Under the pieces are notes generated by a model, which searched no databases, was not told where the DNA came from, and saw nothing but the letters and a program-made list of their open reading frames with translations. This document shows, piece after piece, positions 42,023 to 49,510 of a stretch of 64,000 bases of DNA; the first letter of the stretch is position 1; each line of letters opens with the position of its first letter. The translations under genes were made by a program, and so were the position numbers. This DNA comes from Bacteroidales bacterium. GTDB taxonomy: Bacteria > Bacteroidota > Bacteroidia > Bacteroidales > UBA932. The DNA lies in NCBI GenBank assembly GCA_017544265.1, contig JAFYEM010000025.1, forward strand, positions 113,534 to 177,533, in the 5' to 3' direction.

Positions 42023-43093
42023 ATGATAAGCATCAGACATTTAAGCAAGACTTTCCACAACCCCGACGGAAGTACAGTTACCGTACTGAAGGATGTGAAC
42101 TGCGAAATCCGGAAGGGAGAAGTCATCAGCATAATCGGCCCTTCCGGCACCGGAAAGAGCACTCTTCTGAGGGCAATCAACATGCTCGAGCAGCCCACCG
42201 GAGGAGAAATCATAGTGGACGGGGAGAATATTATGCAGAAAGGCTACAGGCTGGACCTCATGCGCCGTAAAATGGGCATGGTCTTCCAGAATTTCAATCT
42301 TTTCGAGCATAAGACTGTGCTGGAGAATATTATTTTCGCTCCTATGGAACTGCTTCATACAGATGAGAAGCAGGCCCGCGAAGAGGCCATGGAACTGCTC
42401 AAGAAGGTGGGCATGGTCCAGAAGGCCGATGTCTATCCTTCCTCCCTTTCCGGCGGACAGAAGCAGCGCGTCGCCATTGCAAGGGCCCTCGCGATGCATC
42501 CCGAGGTGATTCTTTTCGACGAACCCACCTCCGCCCTCGATCCGACCATGGTCGGAGAGGTTCTCAGCGTAATTCGTCATCTTGCGAAAGAAGGCATGAC
42601 CATGCTGATAGTCACGCATGAGATGCGTTTCGCCAGGGACGTGTCCACCCGCATATTCTTCATGAACGAAGGCATTATCTATGAGGACGGCAGCCCTCAG
42701 CAGATCTTCGAGCACCCGGTACGCAGCGCCACGAAAGCTTTTGTGAACCGTATCCAGAAGCTTGTCTATGAAATTGACAGTGACGACTTCGATTTCCTGC
42801 AGATACGCACCGGCATAAACCAGTTCTGCGTGAAGTACAATATCGCGTCCAAGGCGGAACAGGCATATTCCCTGATGGAAGAGATGCTTTTCTCTCACAT
42901 GCGCCAGTACCGTCCCCTGACCCTGCGGCTTACGCATGCGGAACTCTCCGGGGAAACCGCCCTGGATTTCATGGTAGAAGGCCTGAAGGAGTCGCCGCTG
43001 CCGGACAATGATGCCGTCAAAGATCTCCGCGCCCGCGTCAAAGTAGTGGAAGAACCCACCGTACGCGGCTTCCGGGTCAAGCTTCTGCTTTAA
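42023..43093 (+). CDS. Polar amino-acid ABC importer ATPase with C-terminal extension
   Basis: A 356-residue protein. Residues 1-245 are a GlnQ/HisP-type ATPase: Walker A GPSGTGKST near 37-45, Q-loop VFQNFNLF, signature LSGGQKQRVAIARAL, Walker B VILFDEPTSALD and the switch His in VTHEM. GlnQ proteins normally end near 240-250; here about 110 more residues follow, including KAEQAYSLMEEMLFSHM and LRLTHAELSGETALDFMVEG, with no family I can name. The extension may be a regulatory or substrate-sensing domain. Its end overlaps the convergent PEP-utilising enzyme by 17 bases. Confidence 0.92.
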   Translation: MISIRHLSKTFHNPDGSTVTVLKDVNCEIRKGEVISIIGPSGTGKSTLLRAINMLEQPTGGEIIVDGENIMQKGYRLDLMRRKMGMVFQNFNLFEHKTVLENIIFAPMELLHTDEKQAREEAMELLKKVGMVQKADVYPSSLSGGQKQRVAIARALAMHPEVILFDEPTSALDPTMVGEVLSVIRHLAKEGMTMLIVTHEMRFARDVSTRIFFMNEGIIYEDGSPQQIFEHPVRSATKAFVNRIQKLVYEIDSDDFDFLQIRTGINQFCVKYNIASKAEQAYSLMEEMLFSHMRQYRPLTLRLTHAELSGETALDFMVEGLKESPLPDNDAVKDLRARVKVVEEPTVRGFRVKLLL

Positions 43094-45419
43094 TGATAGT
43101 CCCTTTGCTGGCGTCCATTATGATGTGGTCGCCGTCTTTTAGCCGTTTTGTGGCTCCCTTGACATTGACGATGGTCGGGAGTCCGTATTCTCTTGCGACC
43201 ACGGCGCCGTGCGACAGGGATGAGCCAATCTCCGTAATCAGGCCGTTTACTGTTGAATAATAGGGCGTCCAGCCTATGTCGGTGAAGCGCGCCACCATGA
43301 TTTCACCTGGCTTCAGGGTATTGGCGTCGTCGGTCGTATAGACAATATGCACCACACCTTCGCACTGTCCGTTGGAGACCGGTACGCCCTTCATAACAGA
43401 GTCGTTCTCCTCGATGTCATAGACATTGGGGACGGGTTTGCCGATATAGGTGTCGTCAAAGGATAGTTCCTCCTGTATTGCGTATGCTTTACGCCGCCTT
43501 TGGACAAGCGGAACGAGGTGATATTCGCCGTCGATGAGCCGGCCGATTTCCCTTTGGGTGAGGAAGTAAATCAGGTCCGGGTCCGTGAGCAGCCCCTGTT
43601 CAGTCATCAAGTCTGAAAGTATGGCATACTGGGTCTTGAACAGGTCTATTATCTGAATCAGCTGAGATTTGGTGTATTCCCTGTCCACAACAGCCTGGCG
43701 GGCCTTTTTTGCGTATGTAATCGCCGCCGCCTTGAGCAGGGGATTCCCAATGAAGGAGAACTCTTTCCGGTAGTCTATGACCTCTTCCTTCTGGACCAGG
43801 TTCATGGGGGATCTGATGATGCTCGCAAGATAGTTCATCAGCGGAATCTCGTCCTTTCGCCAGGGCTTGTTGCGCATCTCGGCCTCCTTGATGCAACGGT
43901 GGCCGTGGTGCCGGAGGAACTCCTGGTATTCCTGAAGGATTTCCGGCCGGCTTTTGATGAAATCCAGGAGCTCGGCTGCGGAAAATCCAGTGGCGCGCGG
44001 TTCCGCTTCCTTTATCTTCGCAGCCAGGTCCTGAAGCCTGGAAAGAATGTCCGCGCTTTCGATGTTTGGGATATTGCTCAGCAGCTTCGAGAGGAAGGAC
44101 TGGTACTCTTTCTTGTCGGGAAAGTACTTGTCCAGCATCATGTAAAGCGTACTTGTGGCGCTGCCGGAATAGGCCGAAGAAGCATAATGGTAAATCAGGC
44201 TTTCGTCCAGCAGGGCGATATTCCTGTCTATGCTGTCGTAGAGCTCGCGGCATGAGGATGTCTCAATGAAGTGCACCTGAGTGAGCAGGGTGGCGAATTT
44301 TTTCATCGCCCGGTGCCCCGAGAATACATATTTCAGGAACTTGACGGAGTTTATTCCGCGAACTACGGGATTGGCATAGGGGGCCGTGATGGCCGGGTAA
44401 TCGTGGTATTCTCCCATGATGGACAGATTCATCGACTGGGGATTCGCAATACCCACTCTCGAGTGCATGTTGTAGAGCAGGTTCATGTCGAAGAAAAGAT
44501 GCCCCGATATGGACGAAATCAGCCTAAGTTCGCCTTCTTCGTAGGGGGATTTATAGACCCCGGCAAGGCTTAGCATGTAACGCATGCCATAGTCAATTGC
44601 TTTCGTCGAGGTCGAAAGCGTCAGCGGCGTGACGGCCCCCGGCATCATTTCTCCGACGTTCCGCTTGGTGAACAGATGTCCGCTGAGGTCGTCATCGCGG
44701 TCAAATTCTTCAATGTCTATGATTTCGGTGGTGATGGGACGCATCTGCAGCAGGAACAGCTGCCCGTCTTTCATGGCCCATTCGATATCCTGTTCGCCGA
44801 AGACTGAACGGATCTTTTTGCCTGTCTCGTAAAGCAGGCGGACCTCGCTCTCACTGAGCAGTTGATCCGCCAGTGGCCGGTAGCACTTTCTGGAAATCTC
44901 GTAGCGGCGGGCGCTGACCTGCCCGGATACCAGATTCTCGCCCTGGCCCGGTACCGCCTCTATAAGTATTGCGGCGCCGTTGTTCGGACTGGCGGTGAAA
45001 AGAACCCCTGCCTTGTCGCTGTCCACCATTTTCTGGACCACGACATTCATTTCGGCCTTGCCGAGTTCGAAGCGCTGCGCGTAGCCCTTGACACGTTCGG
45101 ATTCAAGGGAGTCGATGCATTTGCGGATGCTGTCCATAAGTATCGCGCGGTCCACGAAGAGGACGGTTTCGTACTGGCCGGCATTGGACGCCGCGGCCTG
45201 GTCCTCGTTGGATGCCGATGAACGGACGGAAACATGTTCCGTCTCCAGCGAGTCAAAGGCCTTATAGACAGCGTCTTCATCTATTTTGTCTATGTCGCTT
45301 ATTACGAATCCGGCGGGTACGTTGAAACCGTTTCTCAGCAGTATATCCAGACCTTTCGCCTTTCCTCCGACAAGGGGATAAATCTCCTCCGGCAGCTGAC
45401 CCAATTGATATATTGTCAT
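43077..45419 (-). CDS. PEP-utilising phosphotransferase (PPDK/PEP synthase-like, Rph-like)
   Basis: A 780-residue protein. The N-terminal part (about 5-235) is a pyruvate/PEP-binding ATP-grasp domain: LVGGKAKGLDILLRNGFNVP, VSVRSSASNEDQAAASNAGQ and WAMKDGQLFLLQMRPITTE. A long middle helical domain follows, and the C terminus (about 690-780) is the swivelling phosphohistidine domain with GSSLSHGAVVAREYGLPTIV, His near 737. It lacks the C-terminal PEP barrel of true PEP synthase. The arrangement matches rifampicin phosphotransferase and related small-molecule phosphotransferases. Substrate unknown. Its ATG overlaps the stop of the AttH-like gene fragment at 45416-45576. Confidence 0.85.
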   Translation of the reverse strand: MTIYQLGQLPEEIYPLVGGKAKGLDILLRNGFNVPAGFVISDIDKIDEDAVYKAFDSLETEHVSVRSSASNEDQAAASNAGQYETVLFVDRAILMDSIRKCIDSLESERVKGYAQRFELGKAEMNVVVQKMVDSDKAGVLFTASPNNGAAILIEAVPGQGENLVSGQVSARRYEISRKCYRPLADQLLSESEVRLLYETGKKIRSVFGEQDIEWAMKDGQLFLLQMRPITTEIIDIEEFDRDDDLSGHLFTKRNVGEMMPGAVTPLTLSTSTKAIDYGMRYMLSLAGVYKSPYEEGELRLISSISGHLFFDMNLLYNMHSRVGIANPQSMNLSIMGEYHDYPAITAPYANPVVRGINSVKFLKYVFSGHRAMKKFATLLTQVHFIETSSCRELYDSIDRNIALLDESLIYHYASSAYSGSATSTLYMMLDKYFPDKKEYQSFLSKLLSNIPNIESADILSRLQDLAAKIKEAEPRATGFSAAELLDFIKSRPEILQEYQEFLRHHGHRCIKEAEMRNKPWRKDEIPLMNYLASIIRSPMNLVQKEEVIDYRKEFSFIGNPLLKAAAITYAKKARQAVVDREYTKSQLIQIIDLFKTQYAILSDLMTEQGLLTDPDLIYFLTQREIGRLIDGEYHLVPLVQRRRKAYAIQEELSFDDTYIGKPVPNVYDIEENDSVMKGVPVSNGQCEGVVHIVYTTDDANTLKPGEIMVARFTDIGWTPYYSTVNGLITEIGSSLSHGAVVAREYGLPTIVNVKGATKRLKDGDHIIMDASKGTIIKAEA

Positions 45420-45576
45420 CGTTTAATGCTTTTCAAGTCTCTTTGATTGAAATACCGGCTGCTGTCTGCATTGAAGCCGATTTCCAGAATGCCGCGGCAC
45501 TCTTTTCCGTCCTGGCTGACTCTCCTTCCGAGACGTGGCGCATTATGGCCTTCTTGATTTCGTAAAGCATTGTCAT
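45416..45576 (-). pseudogene. Internally deleted copy of the AttH-like gene
   Basis: This stretch is a shortened copy of the gene at 48492-49508. It keeps the first ten codons (MLYE-KKAIMR), a short internal piece (LGRRVSQD) and the last thirty codons (GKECRGILEIGFNAD-SRYFNQRDLKSIKR) with one visible residue change in the last part. About 110 and 185 codons are missing at two junctions; the second junction is in frame, the first is not. Its stop overlaps the ATG of the PEP-utilising enzyme. It is clear evidence of a duplication followed by deletion. Confidence 0.9.
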
Positions 45577-45583
45577 TAAGGTT

Positions 45584-46648
45584 TTAGTCTATGTGCAGCA
45601 CAAGGTATTCGCTGCGGGATCCGATGCGTATCTTAGGACCCCATATTCCGAGTCCGGAACTTATATAATAGCGGGTGTCGCCGAGCATGTAATGCCCCCA
45701 TGATTTTTCATACATCAGGTCAGTCAGCCAGGAAACCGGCCAGAACTGTCCGCGGTGGGTGTGACCGCTGAACTGGAAATCTATCCCTGCTGCGGAGGCT
45801 TCTCCAAGGTCGTAGGGCTGATGGTCCAGCAATATTGTGAAGAGTCCGTCTCCGCAGGCGAGTTCCGAAAGCGGCTTTCGCGAGGGGTTGCTGCGGTCGT
45901 CGCGTCCGATTATCCGGATTCCGTCAAAGACGGCAGCGGAGTCTTTCAGGACGGTGATTCCGGCCTCTGCAAGGAACTGCTCGGAGTCGTCGTGCCCGCT
46001 TATGTATTCATGATTGCCGAGTATGGTGAAGGCAGGGGCGGTCAGCCGCCTGAATTCATCCGCATAGCCGCCTTCCACGAGGGGCTCTGTGCGTATGTCC
46101 ACGATATCGCCGCCGAACAGCACCAAATCGGGATTCTCCGCGTTGATCATGTCTATCCAGTGCGCCAGATGGTCGCGGCGGTTGCTGTAGCCGATGTGCA
46201 GGTCGCTGGCCAGCACGAGGGTCAGCGGCCGCCCGATGGCCTTTTCCGTCTTTATAGATAGTTCTTCGCGGTATTTGTGCCTGTAATGAATTCCGCCCGC
46301 GGCCATGACTGCCGCGATGACTGCCGCGATGGACAGAAGCACCGGCAGATTGTCGTTCAGCCATGATTTCGGAATCAAATTGAAAAGCCTGGCGAAATCC
46401 GCCAGCACGAAGGCAATCAGCAGGTAGGTGAAGACAATCAGCCAGGGCTGCCCGGCCTCATATAGGCAGACGACGGCCCTGTACGGAAGATATTTCCTAA
46501 GGCCTATGCTGGCGAAGGCCGCGACCATCCAAAGCAGAAACAGCGCCGTGACTGTAATTTTTACCGCGGTCCCGCCTGGGGTCAGACGCCACAGATGCCA
46601 GGTCACATAGCCCGATATCGCAATGAAAATAAGCAGGATCAGTCGCAT
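45584..46648 (-). CDS. Membrane-anchored metallophosphoesterase (YkuE/YaeI-like)
   Basis: A 354-residue protein with an N-terminal membrane region of about four helices (1-125) followed by a calcineurin-like phosphoesterase domain: LVLASDLHIGYSNRRDH near 152-168, FGGDIVDIRTEP, ILGNHEYISGHDD, and the C-terminal FSGHTHRGQFWP. All metal ligands are present. YaeI-type relatives act on phospholipid head groups or UDP-diacylglucosamine; the substrate here is open. The start overlaps the GH127-like tail fragment at 46639-46716. A second copy of its last 13 codons lies at 48377-48418. Confidence 0.9.
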   Translation of the reverse strand: MRLILLIFIAISGYVTWHLWRLTPGGTAVKITVTALFLLWMVAAFASIGLRKYLPYRAVVCLYEAGQPWLIVFTYLLIAFVLADFARLFNLIPKSWLNDNLPVLLSIAAVIAAVMAAGGIHYRHKYREELSIKTEKAIGRPLTLVLASDLHIGYSNRRDHLAHWIDMINAENPDLVLFGGDIVDIRTEPLVEGGYADEFRRLTAPAFTILGNHEYISGHDDSEQFLAEAGITVLKDSAAVFDGIRIIGRDDRSNPSRKPLSELACGDGLFTILLDHQPYDLGEASAAGIDFQFSGHTHRGQFWPVSWLTDLMYEKSWGHYMLGDTRYYISSGLGIWGPKIRIGSRSEYLVLHID

Positions 46649-46716
46649 AGCACGGGTAATACGGTAAGTCGCAGGGTAGTGCTTATTGTCAGTATCGCTG
46701 CGAGCAGGTGCTTCAT
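46639..46716 (-). pseudogene. GH127 C-terminal fragment behind a signal-like start
   Basis: A 25-codon frame beginning MKHLLAAILTIS and continuing TTLRLTVLPVLCD. The second part matches the last 13 residues of the GH127 gene at 49511-51424 (TTLRLTVFPVLCN) at 11 positions. The first part looks like the start of a signal peptide, so this is probably the scar of a large in-frame deletion of an exported enzyme gene. It overlaps the metallophosphoesterase start. Confidence 0.75.
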
Positions 46717-46755
46717 TATCCGTATGTTACAAAATATACGCAAATTTCGGCAAAA

Positions 46756-47352
46756 TTAAGAAAAATCTTGTAAATATCTTATTCTCAATTCTTCCGCATT
46801 GGTAAACAGCAGCCCGTCCATACCGACGGCTTTGGCTCCGTCTATATTGGGCTGCCTGTCGTCGATGAATATGCAGTTTCCGGCTTCGAGTCCGTAGCGC
46901 TCCAGCAGAATACGGTAGATTTCAGGGGAGGGCTTGATGCAGTGTTCTTCGCCGGACACGACCATTCCGTCCAGGAGCCTGAATATCGGATAGACATCGC
47001 GGACCTGGCAGAATGTCTCCGCCGACCAGTTGGTAAGTCCATATAGACGATACCCTTTGGAGCGGAATTCCTGGAGCAGACCGTACATGCCCTCGATTTC
47101 TGCTCCCATCATTTCTATCCACCTCGAGAAGAATATTTCTATCTCATGCTCGTACTCCGGAAAGCGGGCGGAAAGTTCTGAAATGCCTTCCCGGAAGGGT
47201 TTCCCTCCATCCATCTGCGAATTCCACTCATTTGTGCAGATGTTGTCAAGGAACCATGTCGCTTTGGCCTCACTGCCAAAGTAGGGGTCATAAAGGTAAT
47301 GGGGATTCCAGTCGACCAGAACCCCGCCAAAATCAAATACAAGTGTTTTCAT
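46756..47352 (-). CDS. HAD-family phosphatase
   Basis: A 198-residue haloacid-dehalogenase-like hydrolase. Motif I is VFDFGGVLVDWNP at the start (nucleophile Asp), motif II is YGLTNWSAETF near 110, motif III Lys lies in EEHCIKPSPEIY, and motif IV is CIFIDDRQPNIDGA near 165. The helical cap between motifs I and II makes it subclass I (epoxide hydrolase/YihX-like). Such enzymes often hydrolyse sugar phosphates. Its promoter region resembles that of the GH127 gene. Confidence 0.92.
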   Translation of the reverse strand: MKTLVFDFGGVLVDWNPHYLYDPYFGSEAKATWFLDNICTNEWNSQMDGGKPFREGISELSARFPEYEHEIEIFFSRWIEMMGAEIEGMYGLLQEFRSKGYRLYGLTNWSAETFCQVRDVYPIFRLLDGMVVSGEEHCIKPSPEIYRILLERYGLEAGNCIFIDDRQPNIDGAKAVGMDGLLFTNAEELRIRYLQDFS

Positions 47353-47394
47353 CCCGAGGAGATGGCTTCATGCCGCTATCAATCATAAATTTTG

Positions 47395-47402
47395 CAAATT
47401 TA
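47395..47402 (-). promoter_or_regulatory. -7 box of the HAD phosphatase gene
   Basis: TAAATTTG on the minus strand fits TAnnTTTG, 43 bases before the ATG. The surrounding sequence is repeated upstream of the GH127 gene (box at 51442-51449). Confidence 0.55.
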
Positions 47403-47473
47403 ACATTTTTACGGCAGATTCCGGATAAGTTCTTTTTTTATTCCCGATTAAGAAAAAACTCTTGCGAAATTAC

Positions 47474-47481
47474 TATATTTG
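47474..47481 (+). promoter_or_regulatory. -7 box of the tyrosine-phosphatase-like gene
   Basis: TATATTTG at 47474-47481, 42 bases before the ATG. A diverged copy of this region (TATGTTTG at 51473-51480) lies upstream of greA. Confidence 0.5.
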
Positions 47482-47523
47482 CAAATTGGAGCTGAAATGT
47501 AATTCGGCCCTTTTGTTTCGTAC

Positions 47524-48375
47524 ATGGCTTTTTCATCGACATTACCGGCACATCAGTTCATCCCGGTCAGGCGCATAGACAATGCAAGAGACCTTGGCGG
47601 CTACCCCGTACAGGATGGAAGGACGGTCCGTACCGGACTTCTTCTCAGGGCGGCCCATCTTTTTGATGCCACCGACGCTGACCTAAGGTATCTTTCTGCT
47701 ATTCCGGTATCCAAGGTCATAGACTTTCGCCTGGAGGATGAGAAAAAAGGCAAGGAGGACAGGATGGTTCCGGGAGCTGAATACATTTCTCTGCCTCTGG
47801 ATGCCAGCGGCAATGCGGCGGCTTCGGCTTCCGCTGATGAGAAGAAGCGTTTCGGCCGCCGAAACAAGTTCGATGTCAAGAAGTTCATAGTCCTTGCTTC
47901 CTTCAACGACTTGGCCAAGAGAATTGCCCGGGCTTTGTACACTACGCTGTTCTTTTCTCCTGTGTGCCAGGAGCAGTTCGCCATATTTTTCCGCCATGTC
48001 ATCTCGTGTGAAAACGGAGCCGTCCTGTATCACTGCACCCAGGGGAAGGACCGTACCGGAGTAGCTTCTGCGCTGCTCCTTTCAGCGCTTGGTGCGAGCC
48101 GGGAGACAATTCTGGCGGATTTCGACGTGACCAACAGTGTCTATGAGGCCGATGTCCGCAAATACTCCCGCCGCGTGCGATTCTGGGGCGGCAAGGAGGA
48201 AGAACTTGCGGTTGTCCGGTCTTTCATCGGCTGCAGCAAGGAGAACTTCACTAATGCGCTCGACCGTTTGTACAGTGAGTATGGCTCCATGGAAGCCTAT
48301 CTTGAAAAAGTTCTCGGTGTCACTTCATCTGACAGGGAAATCCTGAAATCCCGCTACCTGGAAACAAGGAAATGA
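47524..48375 (+). CDS. Tyrosine-protein-phosphatase-like protein (CX5R family), cytoplasmic form
   Basis: A 283-residue protein without signal peptide. The N-terminal FIPVRRIDNARDLGGYPVQDG is typical of the bacterial tyrosine/dual-specificity phosphatase family (PF13350 type), followed by KVIDFRLEDEKKGKEDR. The catalytic P-loop is YHCTQGKDRTG near 170-180, with Cys and Arg six residues apart; the KDRTG ending is shared with lipid- and inositol-phosphatases. The C-terminal AYLEKVLGVTSSDREILKSRYL helix closes the fold. A lipoprotein paralog lies at 53732. The true substrate could be phosphotyrosine, phosphoinositide or a sugar phosphate. Confidence 0.9.
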   Translation: MAFSSTLPAHQFIPVRRIDNARDLGGYPVQDGRTVRTGLLLRAAHLFDATDADLRYLSAIPVSKVIDFRLEDEKKGKEDRMVPGAEYISLPLDASGNAAASASADEKKRFGRRNKFDVKKFIVLASFNDLAKRIARALYTTLFFSPVCQEQFAIFFRHVISCENGAVLYHCTQGKDRTGVASALLLSALGASRETILADFDVTNSVYEADVRKYSRRVRFWGGKEEELAVVRSFIGCSKENFTNALDRLYSEYGSMEAYLEKVLGVTSSDREILKSRYLETRK

Positions 48376-48376
48376 C

Positions 48377-48418
48377 TCATTGAATATGCAGGGCAAGGTA
48401 CTCGGAGCGGGTGCCGAT
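48377..48418 (-). pseudogene. Metallophosphoesterase C-terminal fragment
   Basis: Thirteen codons plus stop reading IGTRSEYLALHIQ, against IGSRSEYLVLHID at the end of the intact metallophosphoesterase gene. No upstream part of that gene is present. It is a leftover of a second copy, located between the tyrosine-phosphatase-like gene and the AttH-like gene. Confidence 0.8.
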
Positions 48419-48491
48419 TCAGTATTCCCAGAAATCCAACTCTCTTCAGCCAAACTCAAATTGAAACAATTAAACGACTATCCCTAGATAG

Positions 48492-49508
48492 TCATCTTTT
48501 TATGCTTTTCAAATCTCTCTGATTGAAATACCTGCTGCCGTCTGCGTTGAAGCCGATTTCCAGTATGCCCCGGCACTCTTTGCCGTCGATTGTGAATTCC
48601 GCGATATTTTCATGCAGGATATACTGTCCGTCCTGGAAATGATAGCTCACTCCGTCAATGACTTTGGCTGCGACGGGAATGCTCCGTCCGTCGTCCAGCC
48701 GGACATTCAGGGAAAGCTCCCGGGGGATGTTTCCCTTGCTGATCAGCGCGAAATCCAGGTCCGCCCTGAGCATGTAGTGCATTCCGTTTTCATCCCTGCA
48801 GTTGCCCACTTCCAGAACGCTCATCACGGGATAGGAAACAAGGGAATAATTGAACTGGAGGTCGTCGGACACGGCCATAAGCCAGAGGTGGTTGTTCATA
48901 TAGTTCCAGTCCCTCCTGCCGAATGAATGGTCGCGGACGCACGGAAGGCAGAAACCCAACTGCGCGCCGTTCAGGGTCACTTCTCCCTCGAGGCTGCCTT
49001 CCTGCTCGTAGTGGCACTGGCCGCTGACATTCTGCAGATTGGAGAAAACCTCCCGGCTCCATTCCTCATTTGCCACGCCGGTCGCCATCCTCACTGCAGG
49101 CATGTCGCTGGTAAAGTCAATTGGCTCATGGCGCGGAGTGAAAGACGCCTCCAGCACCACCTCGTCGCTCCCGTTCAGTATTCCGCGGAACGATATGGTC
49201 CATTTGCCATCGACCTTGCGGACGGAAAGGGGAGACTTGCCGGAGGGATAAACTTCCTCTCTCAGGGAATACAGTTTCCCGTCCAGGAGAAGTGCGAACC
49301 AGGTTTCATCCTGGCTGACTCTCCTTCCGAGACGGGCGTAGAAGGACATCTTCCCGTCATGGGCGGAAAAGTAATAGGAATTGTTCACCATGGGGTCGTC
49401 CACCCCTTCGAGCGAGAAGTTCTCGGCATACTGATAGTCAAAAGGCTTGTCTTTTTTCCTTTTGTCCACTGCGCGGCGCATTATGGCCTTCTTGAGTTCG
49501 TAAAGCAT
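48492..49508 (-). CDS. AttH/lipocalin-like protein of unknown function
   Basis: About 338 residues from the ATG at 49508, two bases after the GH127 stop; an ATG at 49520 overlaps that stop. The sequence is rich in predicted beta strands with no signal peptide. A central CVRDHSFGRRDWNYMNNHLWL segment resembles the conserved DHS-GxRDW motif of AttH/CrtC-like and DUF2804/DUF7064-type proteins. In animals and bacteria such domains often occur together with PEP-utilising phosphotransferases, which fits the gene at 43077. A deleted copy lies directly upstream of that gene. Function unknown; the family assignment is moderate. Confidence 0.65.
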   Translation of the reverse strand: MLYELKKAIMRRAVDKRKKDKPFDYQYAENFSLEGVDDPMVNNSYYFSAHDGKMSFYARLGRRVSQDETWFALLLDGKLYSLREEVYPSGKSPLSVRKVDGKWTISFRGILNGSDEVVLEASFTPRHEPIDFTSDMPAVRMATGVANEEWSREVFSNLQNVSGQCHYEQEGSLEGEVTLNGAQLGFCLPCVRDHSFGRRDWNYMNNHLWLMAVSDDLQFNYSLVSYPVMSVLEVGNCRDENGMHYMLRADLDFALISKGNIPRELSLNVRLDDGRSIPVAAKVIDGVSYHFQDGQYILHENIAEFTIDGKECRGILEIGFNADGSRYFNQRDLKSIKR

Positions 49509-49510
49509 AG

